A DNA stretch of 64,000 bases from Flavitalea sp966112615. GTDB taxonomy: Bacteria > Bacteroidota > Bacteroidia > Chitinophagales > Chitinophagaceae. Below the pieces are notes generated by a model. That model made no database searches, was not told where the DNA came from, and saw only the letters and a program-made list of their open reading frames with translations. Each line of letters begins with the position of its first letter. The stretch's first letter is position 1. The translations under genes were made by a program, and so were the position numbers. Of the stretch, positions 8,401-16,500 are shown piece by piece. The stretch lies in assembly GCA_966112615.1 (NCBI GenBank), contig CBHWDO010000008.1, positions 82,299-146,298 on the forward strand, written 5' to 3'.

Positions 8401-8780
8401 TTGGCAAGGGGCTTTTCATTCAAAGTGAATTCATAGAAGTAAATTATAAGAATTAGCAATAATGCCCAAACGGAATTCCATCTTCCCCATAAAAGTAATT
8501 CAGGTGCCAATATGAATTCTAATATGTTCATCGAAGCAATTACAATAATTTGTGTAATAGCATTTAACCTGGACTTCCAGCTGGATAAAATCCAAATGGA
8601 CATGATTACTTCTGCAATTCCAATTAATATAGTAAATGGCCTTGATAGGTCGGCACCCAATATGTTAGCTACAATTTGCTGATGTCGTGGTACCATATTA
8701 AATACTTTGCATACCAACCCATTGATCAGCCATATTGCAGCAACAATAATTTTGAGGATATTTTTTATAGTGTAGTGCAT
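8397..8780 (-). CDS. DoxX-like membrane protein
   Basis: A protein of about 127 residues with four membrane segments and the pattern of DoxX-like families: an early transmembrane helix, then KVFNMVPRHQ, a loop and three more helices. DoxX relatives occur in redox-linked or sulfur-oxidation contexts, but their chemistry is not settled. I start it at MHYTIKNIL; an upstream ATG at 8795 would add five residues. It leads the overlapping four-gene unit. A terminator hairpin for the neighbouring msrC-like gene sits just upstream, so this unit should have its own promoter, although no clear TAnnTTTG box is present. Confidence 0.78.
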   Translation of the reverse strand: MHYTIKNILKIIVAAIWLINGLVCKVFNMVPRHQQIVANILGADLSRPFTILIGIAEVIMSIWILSSWKSRLNAITQIIVIASMNILEFILAPELLLWGRWNSVWALLLILIIYFYEFTLNEKPLAN

Positions 8781-8800
8781 AGGGCAAGGGTGCAAATAAA

Positions 8801-8831
8801 AAAAGTACAGGAGTTTAAAACCTGTACTTTT
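8801..8831 (-). terminator. Rho-independent terminator of the msrC-like gene
   Basis: A perfect 11-base stem AAAAGTACAGG / CCTGTACTTTT with a 9-base loop, ending in a U-run on the minus strand, 26 bases past the stop of the msrC-like gene. Confidence 0.85.
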
Positions 8832-8857
8832 AAAAGTATTGACAAAAATTAATTTTC

Positions 8858-9325
8858 TTAAATAAAGGAGACAATCTCTTCCAGAAACTTCTGATCAATT
8901 TCATCAAACTGATCGAGTTCATCGCTATCAACATCAAGAACACCGATCACTTCTTTGTTGCGGATGATGGGAACAACGATCTCGGATTTAGAAAGTGATG
9001 AGCAGGCGATATGCCCGGGGAATTTTTCAACATCAGGAACGATCAGCGTTTTTGCTTCAGCCCAGCTTGAACCGCATACACCACGACCTTTACGAATTCT
9101 TGTGCAGGCAACCGGTCCCTGGAATGGTCCGAGTACCAGTTCATCATTCTTGACCATATAAAATCCAACCCAGAACCAGCCGAATTGCTCTTTTAAAGCA
9201 GCGGAAATGTTGGCCAGGTTTGCCACCTGGTCGGTTTCACCTTCCAGTAATCCTTTGATTTGAGGAATGATATTTTGATAGGCTTCTTCTTTAGTACCAC
9301 GTACAATCTGTAAGTCTTCTGCCAT
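8858..9325 (-). CDS. msrC: Free methionine-(R)-sulfoxide reductase (GAF domain)
   Basis: A 155-residue single GAF-domain protein matching free methionine-(R)-sulfoxide reductase (fRMsr; E. coli MsrC/YebR), which reduces free L-methionine-(R)-sulfoxide using thioredoxin. The three redox cysteines are all present: Cys74 in GPVACTRI, Cys84 in GRGVCGSSWAE and Cys108 in GHIACSSLSKSE, with the same spacing as in the E. coli enzyme. The length is typical. A TACCTTTG promoter box lies 14 bases upstream of the ATG and a strong terminator follows, so it is probably a single-gene transcript. Its role is repair of oxidised free methionine in the cytoplasm. Confidence 0.93.
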   Translation of the reverse strand: MAEDLQIVRGTKEEAYQNIIPQIKGLLEGETDQVANLANISAALKEQFGWFWVGFYMVKNDELVLGPFQGPVACTRIRKGRGVCGSSWAEAKTLIVPDVEKFPGHIACSSLSKSEIVVPIIRNKEVIGVLDVDSDELDQFDEIDQKFLEEIVSFI

Positions 9326-9339
9326 AGAAATGATTTTTG

Positions 9340-9347
9340 CAAAGGTA
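9340..9347 (-). promoter_or_regulatory. -7 promoter box TACCTTTG of the msrC-like gene
   Basis: Exact TAnnTTTG match on the minus strand, 14 bases before the ATG at 9325. Confidence 0.65.
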
Positions 9348-9360
9348 AGGGAGAATTGAC

Positions 9361-9445
9361 TTCCGGGCTAAACGCCCGAAGGGCGAGCAGAACGATGAGT
9401 GTTGCACCCGGCGTTCTGCCCGCCCTTCGGGCGTTCAGCCCGGTA
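9361..9445. repeat. Family A hairpin-mosaic repeat (copy 2), nested inverted repeat
   Basis: Two complementary halves. CCGGGCT, the hairpin CGCCC-GAA-GGGCG (9373-9385) and CAGAACG are mirrored by CGTTCTGCC, the hairpin CGCCC-TTC-GGGCG (9421-9433) and TTCAGCCCGG. Small hairpins therefore sit inside one large inverted repeat. It lies between the msrC-like promoter and the stop of the AlkD-like gene. Confidence 0.88.
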
Positions 9446-10141
9446 TCAGCACTTGATCGTTTTCTTCTTTTTAAACTGGCCTTTTTCCACTGTTTTTCTA
9501 ATATAATTCCCAGCAGATGGAACCTTGCAGGCAGTATCGCCCATATTGACTATCACTGTTCCGATTTTTTCTGCTACCTGGATGGCTTCTTTATGAAGCT
9601 CCGGAACGTATGAACCGACATTGATAAGAAATGCATTCATGGTAAAGCGAACCCTGTTGGGAGCTTGATGTATTTCACCTGTAACGCGAGCTAATAATTT
9701 TCGGTATAAGTCTATATCAACGTTTTGAAGGGATGCTATTCCTGCAAGTGTTGACCAACCGGTACTTGCAACAGATTCACGTGGGTCTTCGATCCAATTC
9801 AATGCTAATTCAAGACCTTTTGCATTTTCTGAAGTTACCCAGGGAACAGTGTACTCGCTGATCATGTGCCATGGAGCTTTCTCTGCCCATTGTTGCAATT
9901 GTTTTTCTGTCATTTTTGATCCGTCTGCGATCAATCCTGCCAGATACATCGCATCTGAATTGCCGGTATCATATAATTCGAGAGCGAGTTCCTGATTGCC
10001 TTTTTCTTTTTTCTGGATCTTCTTAAGTTCTTCAATCTTCACTCCAAAGAATGGTTCCGTTGCTCCATGTTTGATCATCACCGATTTGTAGGAATTGGAA
10101 CCAAGAGATTGGAGGAGCGACATGGTTTCCTGGAGTGTCAT
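9446..10141 (-). CDS. AlkD-like DNA alkylation repair protein
   Basis: A 231-residue, all-helical protein of the DNA alkylation repair family, built of HEAT-like repeats. AlkD enzymes are DNA glycosylases that remove 3- and 7-alkylpurines. Recognisable stretches are GVKIEELKKIQKK at the N-terminus, the tryptophan-rich MTEKQLQQWAEKAPWHMI and the motif ASTGWSTLAGIA. The C-terminus is strongly basic (GQFKKKKTIK), fitting DNA contact. Several branches of this family lack glycosylase activity, and without an alignment I cannot confirm the catalytic Asp and Trp, so repair activity is tentative. The gene is flanked on both sides by family A hairpin repeats. Confidence 0.82.
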   Translation of the reverse strand: MTLQETMSLLQSLGSNSYKSVMIKHGATEPFFGVKIEELKKIQKKEKGNQELALELYDTGNSDAMYLAGLIADGSKMTEKQLQQWAEKAPWHMISEYTVPWVTSENAKGLELALNWIEDPRESVASTGWSTLAGIASLQNVDIDLYRKLLARVTGEIHQAPNRVRFTMNAFLINVGSYVPELHKEAIQVAEKIGTVIVNMGDTACKVPSAGNYIRKTVEKGQFKKKKTIKC

Positions 10142-10158
10142 GATGGTTAGGTTTTATT

Positions 10159-10324
10159 CCGGGCTGAACCAAGCGAAGCGAAGGGGGCAGAACGTGGGAT
10201 TTTAAACCCGGCGTTCTGCCCGCCCTTCGGGCATTCAGCGCGGTGTTCCGGTCAGCCAAAATGCCTGCGGCATTTGTTCAGCCCGGTCCGTTCAGCCCAG
10301 TCACTTCGTGACTGGTCAGCCCGG
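10159..10324. repeat. Family A hairpin-mosaic repeat (copy 3)
   Basis: The most elaborate interior copy. GGGCTGAACC is followed by AAGCGAAGCG, a CGCCC-TTC-GGGC hairpin, an AAATGCC-TGC-GGCATTT hairpin (10259-10275) and a CAGTCAC-TTC-GTGACTG hairpin (10298-10314), each separated by GTCAGCC, GTTCAGCCC or TTCAGCCC words. It separates the AlkD-like gene from the GCS2-type ligase gene. Confidence 0.88.
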
Positions 10325-11446
10325 TTAGATCGGGTAAAGCCCTTCTAAGAACTGGTTCTGAATATAATCTGTTACTGAAAGGGTGTTTCCGGTTTCTTCA
10401 TATACCACCAATTGCCGGTCAGCACCTGTTCCACGCTCGAGCATGGTCTTGATGAAATCAACCGCATGCCTGCTGCCTAATTCATCCAGTACATCATCAA
10501 CAAAATCAAGTAACTCATAAATGAGCACACGTGTATTGACTTCTTCTTCCTTTCCAAAATCGATAAGTCGTCCATCAATGCCATACCTGCTCGCACGCCA
10601 CTTGTTCTCATTGATCAGTGCCCGCGAATACTGAATGAAATTCATATTCTGAGAACGCAGCTTATAAATTTTTGCACAGATGGCCTGGAACAATGCTGCA
10701 ATGGCGATGGTTTCCGAAACGGTCATCGGTACATCACAGATCCTGAATTCCACCGTATTGAAAAATGGGTGCACCCGCAGATCCCACCAGATCTTTTTTG
10801 CATTGTCAATACAATTTGTTTTTACCAGCAGCTTGATATAATTATCATATGCTTCAATGCTCTCAAACATTTCAGGAATCCCGGTACGCGGAAATTTATC
10901 AAAGACCTTTGTACGGAATGATTTGTAACCTGTCTTTCTTCCTTCCCAAAAAGGTGAATTGGTACTCAATGCATAAATATGTGGGAGGAAATACCTCGTT
11001 GAATTGGCAATATGGTTTGCCATATCACGATTCTCCATTCCAACATGCACGTGTAATCCAAAAATGAGATTCGACCTGGCTGCTTCCTGCAATTCATTCA
11101 CGATCTCATTGTACCGAACATGGTCAGTGATCAGCTGACTTTCCCAGTGACTGAAAGGATGTGTTCCTGAAGCTCCTAATGCATAACCCAGTTCACCGGC
11201 AATATCTGATAATGTTTTTCGAAGAATGGAAACATCCTTGTATGCTTCATCAACATTCTTGCAGATATCCGTGCCAACTTCCACCACGGCCTGGTGCATT
11301 TCGGCCTTCACCTTATCCTTGATCACTTTTTGTCCTTCCGTCACGATCTTCTGTTCATGACTCTTCAGTTCTTTTGTTACCGGGTCAATCACCATGTATT
11401 CCTCTTCAATACCGAGGGTGAAGATCCCATAGTTAATGGCAGACAT
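10325..11446 (-). CDS. GCS2-type carboxylate-amine ligase (YbdK-like)
   Basis: A 373-residue member of the glutamate-cysteine ligase type 2 family (COG2170, YbdK-like). It makes amide bonds between a carboxylate and an amine using ATP and Mg. The signature FTLGIEEEYMVIDP carries the metal-binding acidic residues, LGASGTHPFSHW and FGLHVHVGMENRD give the His-rich nucleotide/Mg region, and DLRVHPFFNTVEFRICD is the conserved substrate strand with its Arg and Glu. Only 17 bases separate it from the ATP-grasp gene upstream, so the two form an operon. The pairing of GCS2 and ATP-grasp ligases is known from amidoligase gene clusters. The product is probably a small peptide or peptide-like conjugate and cannot be named from sequence. 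Confidence 0.9.
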   Translation of the reverse strand: MSAINYGIFTLGIEEEYMVIDPVTKELKSHEQKIVTEGQKVIKDKVKAEMHQAVVEVGTDICKNVDEAYKDVSILRKTLSDIAGELGYALGASGTHPFSHWESQLITDHVRYNEIVNELQEAARSNLIFGLHVHVGMENRDMANHIANSTRYFLPHIYALSTNSPFWEGRKTGYKSFRTKVFDKFPRTGIPEMFESIEAYDNYIKLLVKTNCIDNAKKIWWDLRVHPFFNTVEFRICDVPMTVSETIAIAALFQAICAKIYKLRSQNMNFIQYSRALINENKWRASRYGIDGRLIDFGKEEEVNTRVLIYELLDFVDDVLDELGSRHAVDFIKTMLERGTGADRQLVVYEETGNTLSVTDYIQNQFLEGLYPI

Positions 11447-11463
11447 TCGATAGGGGCTTTATG

Positions 11464-12417
11464 TTATACCAGTGGTTTATGTTGTGATGATTGTTTGATG
11501 AATTCACCCCAGGTCAGGTTGTCCTGTCCCGGCTTGTGTTCCATTGCTCTTTCAATCGCATAGGTTGCAGCGGTATCCACTACCCATTCAAAATTATCTT
11601 CACCTACACTTTGAAGATCCGCATCCGGAGCTGGATTGCAGAAATCAATCGCATAAGGAACTCCATCTCTAATGGCCAGTTCAACTGTATTGAAATCGTA
11701 TCCTAAATATTGATTAAGCTTTAAAACAATTTCTTCCATTTGCTTCAACAGATCTGCTGATGGTTTGAAATCGTGCTGGTATCTTAAATGATGTGGATTG
11801 CGTGGCTCATATCCCATGATGCGAACATACTTTCCTCCTATGCAGTAACAGCGGTAATATTCTTCGAAGATGATCTCTTCCTGCAAAAGCATGACCAGCT
11901 GACCTGTCTCTGCATGTTTGCGGAAGAAATCTTCCATATCATTCAATTTGTATACATTCTTCCATCCTCCGCCTGCGAAAGGTTTCATGTAAGCGGGAAA
12001 TCCAACATAAGAAAAGATCTCCTCCCAGTTCAATGGATACGCCAGGTTGCTGAATGACTGATCAGATGTATCGGGAGGAAGTTCTCTTGAAGGAAGGATA
12101 ACGGTTTTCGGAACCGGAATTCCAATCTTTACTGCGAGGCAGTTGTTGAAGAACTTTTCATCTGCACTCCACCAGAAAGGATTGTTGATCACAGCCGTTC
12201 CGCAGATGGCTGCGTTCTTCAGGAAAGCCCTGTAAAATGGGACATCCTGGGAGATCCTGTCAATGATCACGGTATATTCGTCGGCTGCTCCCTGGATCAC
12301 TTTTTCAATGCGAACCGGTTCTGCCTGTATGCCTTCAATATTGCGGCTGTTAATGCGTTCAACGATAGCCATGGGGAAACTTCTTTCCTGCCCGAATAAT
12401 ATGCCGATCTTCTTCAT
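11464..12417 (-). CDS. ATP-grasp family ligase
   Basis: A 317-residue ATP-grasp protein of the RimK-like kind. The N-terminal Rossmann-like part starts MKKIGILFGQERSFP. The ATP-binding subdomain has KFFNNCLAVKIGIPVPKT, GFPAYMKPFAGGGWKNV (the phosphate-binding Lys and Gly loop) and LLQEEIIFEEYYRCYC. The Mg-binding end is seen in YDFNTVELAIRDG and YAIDFCNPAPDAD. Such enzymes activate a carboxylate as acyl phosphate and join it to an amine. It leads the operon with the GCS2 ligase and is divergent from an esterase 135 bases away. A second amide-forming enzyme of a different fold beside the first suggests stepwise assembly of one product. Confidence 0.88.
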   Translation of the reverse strand: MKKIGILFGQERSFPMAIVERINSRNIEGIQAEPVRIEKVIQGAADEYTVIIDRISQDVPFYRAFLKNAAICGTAVINNPFWWSADEKFFNNCLAVKIGIPVPKTVILPSRELPPDTSDQSFSNLAYPLNWEEIFSYVGFPAYMKPFAGGGWKNVYKLNDMEDFFRKHAETGQLVMLLQEEIIFEEYYRCYCIGGKYVRIMGYEPRNPHHLRYQHDFKPSADLLKQMEEIVLKLNQYLGYDFNTVELAIRDGVPYAIDFCNPAPDADLQSVGEDNFEWVVDTAATYAIERAMEHKPGQDNLTWGEFIKQSSQHKPLV

Positions 12418-12547
12418 GATGAAATAATTTGGTGAGCGATGTCAGTCTACCAAATATATCTTTTGCCCTTCACAATAACAAATGAAGATGAAACCTTAAA
12501 ATAAGTCGTGGAATTGCTTTTGCTGGTATCTGTACACTAAAAGAATA

Positions 12548-12555
12548 TACATTTG
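12548..12555 (+). promoter_or_regulatory. -7 promoter box TACATTTG of the esterase
   Basis: Exact TAnnTTTG match ending six bases before the ATG at 12562. A nominal in-frame TTG start at 12553 falls inside this box, which argues that translation begins at 12562. Confidence 0.6.
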
Positions 12556-12561
12556 CGGCTT

Positions 12562-13377
12562 ATGCAAATCGAGAATATAGCAGAGGTATTGATGGAGCAG
12601 TATGAACTGCCTTCCGCTCACCTGGAAAGAAGTGTGTGCATCGATATCTATTCGAACAGTGCCGCACAGGTAAATGACAGGGTTCAGTTGTTACTGGTTA
12701 ACGACGGTCAGGATTTGCGAACCATGAATTTCAAAGAGATCTTTGAGAAGATAGATATGGAACATGAACTTGTTCCATTGATCATTGCTGCCGTTCATTG
12801 TGGAGACGACAGGATCCATGAATACGGAACTGCCTGCATGCCTGATTTTAAAGGGCGTGGGTCAAAAGCGCCTTTATATGAAAAATTTGTACTGAAGGAA
12901 CTGATACCTTTTATCGAAGGAAAATTTTCATCGAAGATGATTTCATTGATCTCCATTGCCGGATTTTCTTTAGGAGGTTTGAGTGCTATAGACCTGGCAT
13001 GGAATCATCCTGAAATATTTTCGAAGGTTGGAATTTTTTCAGCATCACTTTGGTGGAGATCAAAGGATCATGTTGATAGGACATACAATCCATGGACAGA
13101 TCGCATCATGCATGCGCAGGTGCGAAATGGAAGTTATCACCAGGGGATGAAGTTTTTCCTTCAGTGTGGTGAGCTTGATGAAGCAGAAGACCGCAACAGG
13201 AATGGTGTGATCGATTCGATTGATGATACGATCGACCTGATGCGCGAACTGTTATCTAAAGGATATCGTGAAGGAGAGGACATGATCTATTACCAGATGC
13301 CCGATGGAAAACATGATGTGGCGAGTTGGGGAAGGGCCTGGCCGGTGTTTTTGGGTTCGTTCTTTCGGAGGGCATAG
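12562..13377 (+). CDS. Esterase-family alpha/beta hydrolase (enterochelin-esterase-like fold)
   Basis: A 271-residue putative esterase (Esterase_D / COG2382-like). The nucleophile elbow is ISIAGFSLGGLSAID (Ser in GFSLGG), the acid probably lies in QCGELDEAEDRN, and the His is in MPDGKHDVASWG. VAIHCG-type strands near residue 80 and the YGTACMPDFKGRG loop also fit the family. No signal peptide is seen, so it is cytoplasmic. It is divergently transcribed from the ATP-grasp and GCS2 ligase operon, an arrangement compatible with hydrolysing or releasing their product; this is inference. Immediately after its stop comes a 9-base tandem repeat and then a perfect 30-base palindrome that looks like a terminator. 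Confidence 0.87.
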   Translation: MQIENIAEVLMEQYELPSAHLERSVCIDIYSNSAAQVNDRVQLLLVNDGQDLRTMNFKEIFEKIDMEHELVPLIIAAVHCGDDRIHEYGTACMPDFKGRGSKAPLYEKFVLKELIPFIEGKFSSKMISLISIAGFSLGGLSAIDLAWNHPEIFSKVGIFSASLWWRSKDHVDRTYNPWTDRIMHAQVRNGSYHQGMKFFLQCGELDEAEDRNRNGVIDSIDDTIDLMRELLSKGYREGEDMIYYQMPDGKHDVASWGRAWPVFLGSFFRRA

Positions 13378-13388
13378 AAGACGTGGAA

Positions 13389-13430
13389 GGAATACACGGA
13401 ATACGCGGAATACATGGAATACACAGAATA
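13389..13430. repeat. Family B tandem array, period 9 (GGAATACAC)
   Basis: Four full units GGAATACAC, GGAATACGC, GGAATACAT and GGAATACAC plus a partial fifth, twelve bases after the esterase stop. It runs directly into the palindromic terminator. Confidence 0.9.
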
Positions 13431-13460
13431 AGAAAGGCCACTCAATTGAGTGGCCTTTCT
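13431..13460. terminator. Perfect 30-base palindrome, probable bidirectional terminator
   Basis: AGAAAGGCCACTC followed by AATT and its exact reverse complement. The stem is very stable, with T-rich bases after it. It lies between the esterase and the oppositely transcribed TonB receptor, so it could stop transcription from both sides. Confidence 0.8.
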
Positions 13461-13488
13461 GTTATACTTACTTAGGGTGTATCTATTT

Positions 13489-13558
13489 CCGATTACCGAT
13501 TACCGATTTTCGATTTGTTTTCCCGATTCTCGATTCCCTATTCCCCATTCCCCATTCT
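13489..13558. repeat. Family B tandem array, period 7, abutting the TonB receptor stop
   Basis: Two unit types run together, CGATTAC/CGATTTT and then CCCCATT/CCCTATT. The array reaches the TAG stop of the TonB receptor at 13557. The same two unit types are joined again, in the opposite orientation, at 48078-48139. Confidence 0.88.
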
Positions 13559-16500
13559 AATTAAATATATACCGTACCCCCATCTGCACCTGGTACCTTG
13601 ATCCTGAACCTGTAGAGTTCTGGAAAGTATTTACCATTGGGATCTGGTTGGTTGCATCGAAATAAGGGAAGCTGATCACAGGCTTGCCTGCATTTGCACC
13701 AGCAGTTTCAACACGCTTGAAGTTCAGCAATGCTGTTCTTGTAGTGGTTCTGAAAATACCCCAGTTCTTGTTCAGCAGGTTACCGAAGTTGAAGATATCC
13801 ATTGTGAAACGGATGGTATTCTTCTTGCCACCAACTTTCACCATGAAGTCCTGGGTGAAGTTCAGATCAAGACGCTTGTAGAATGGCAATAACAAACCAT
13901 TTCTTTCAGCATACTGTCCTCTTCTTGAGCTCAGGTATGGATCCTGGTTGATATAAGCATTCAACTGTCCCCAGATCACATCTGCAGTTCTTGTATCTGC
14001 TGCATTTGCACCTTCAAGAACGATATCATTCTTGTCTTTTGGAATGTAGATCAGGTCGTTTGCCGTTTGTCCATCATTATTGATATCACCACTGTAGATA
14101 TATGATGCTGTTCCACCATTTGCAGCTTCAAAAGTGAAACCGATAGATGTTGCAAAATTCTTAGCATATTCTTTACGATAGAATGCAGCAGCTACTACAC
14201 GATGAGGCTGGTAGAAATTTGAATAAGACAATGCATCTGTATTTGGATCACCCGCAACTACACGGTCTCTCCAGATAGATTGTGCAATAGAACCTCCATC
14301 ATTTACACTCTTGCTCTTTCCATAAGTGTAAGCAACCATGGTGTACAGGTTGTTTACATTACGCTGTAATTGCAGGGTCAAATTGTATGCATATCCTTTT
14401 GATGTATTGGTCATCAGGATCGCATCACTGATGTTTGGATTTGCAGCTGTTGCTCCACCCTGACCGCTATAGATCTGGGTTCCTGAGTAACGCAAACGCC
14501 TGTCTGATCCAACCAGTGCAGTACCGGTTGAAGGCAGGTTGATATTCTGATGATATACTGCGTTGATATCCTTGTTATAGATCGCTTCAAATGTTGCAAC
14601 GATATCATAAGGAAGTTTCTGGTCAACAGCAAAGTTTCCTCTGAATACCTGCGGGAACTTAAAGTTCCTGTCGGAGATCGCAAGGTTGTAAGATGTATTG
14701 GCTGCAGCATTCTCTGGCCTGTTTGCATTAACATCATCACTGAAGTCAATCCCTGAAGTTTTTACAAATGAACCGAAATCGATTCCATTGTTTGAAGCCT
14801 GGTTGCTGATCCAAACGAAAGGAGGTGCACCTGCGAACACACCAAATCCACCACGGATCTGGGTTGACCTGTCACCCTTCACATCCCAGTTGTAACCAAC
14901 TCTTGGGCTCCAGAGAATTGATGTCTTAGGACCATTACCGGTATTGATCTTGAGACCATTTCTGTAAGTCAATGCATCAGCATTGGTATTTGCAGAGAAG
15001 ATGTCTTCGAAGATTGGAATATCAGCACGGATACCTGCAGTGAGTGTGAAGTTTTCAGTTACACTCCACTTATCCTGTGCAAAGAACCCAAGTTGAAGCG
15101 CTGCTACATCAGCATAAGGGAATTCACCACCTTTTCTTGCAGAATAACGAAGTTCATACCTGCTTGCAGTTTGTGTTCCGTTATTTGCTGCTTCATAGAA
15201 ATCTGCAAGGCTCTTGAAACGGTAGGTTCCATAATAGTTTGGAGCAAAACCATTCCTGAACTTGTTGTAAGTATTCTGTGTACCGAAGGTCAGTGTGTGC
15301 TTTCCTTTGTACAAAGTGAAGATATCATTCAACTGCCATGTGTCTGTATTCAAAGTATTGAATGCAGTGAATGGCTCGTAACCGAATGAAGTGAAACTGC
15401 TTCCGTTTCCGTTCTCGATATCTACCATCGGGAACATTCCACCAGGACTTGAACGGAAGTCACGCAGTTGGTTATAACCTACCTGCAGTTTGTTAGAAGC
15501 TTTATTGCTAAACCTTGTGTTCAACTCAGCAATAACAATGTTGAAGTTGTTGTTGATGATATAAGATGAACCAAAGAATGGCATACCTGTAGTACTTGCA
15601 GAACGTCCTCCGGTTGGAGATCCTGAGTTACTTGGAGGTACGTTTCTCCAGCTCTTCAGGTAGTAATAGTTTACGTTCAGGGTATTGTTCTTATTGATGT
15701 TGAAGTCAACACGTGCAGTTACCTTATCACTGTAAGTTTCATAAGGATAGTTCTCGTAAGCTCCCGGATCGTATTTGTATTTGTCGATCAAAAACTTCCT
15801 CAATGCATCCAGGTCTTCTGCTTTTGCCTGTGAGATTCCTACACCGGAAGAACCATTGCGGCTTGCAACCAGTGAAGTTGCCGGCTGGCTAAGCCTTTCC
15901 TGTTCGCCACTCACGAAGAAGAATAATTTATTCTTGATGATCGGACCACCGAAGCTTGCACCGCGGTTGCTGAAATCAAATTCCTGTCTTGGAATTTCAA
16001 CAGTTCCCACTTTTCTTCCGGTCAATCCTGGAGATTTCCAGTAGTTGTAGACAGTTCCTTTGAATTCATTGGTTCCACTCTTGGTTACAGAGTTGATACC
16101 AGCACCGGTGAATGCACCCAGTGTTACATCATAAGGAGCAATATTTACCTGGATCTGCTCTAATGCATCCAGTGAAATTGGCTGTGAGTTGGTCTGGCCA
16201 CCCAGTGTACCACTCAATCCGAATGTGTTGTTGAAACTTGCACCGTTTACAGTCAGGTTGTTGTAAGAGCTGCTACGACCACCGAAGCTGCTTCCGTTTG
16301 CACTTGGAGTTAAACGGGTATAATCCTGGATGGAACGGTTGATCGTTGGAAGGCGATCGATCTGGGTTCTTGTAATGGTTTCAGCGGAACCTGTACGACC
16401 CTTGCTGAATAATTTGTCAGACCTTCTTCCTGCCACCACTACTTCTGAGAGAGTGGAAGAACTTTGCGACAGGTTGAAGTTTGCCTTGTATACCTGGCCC

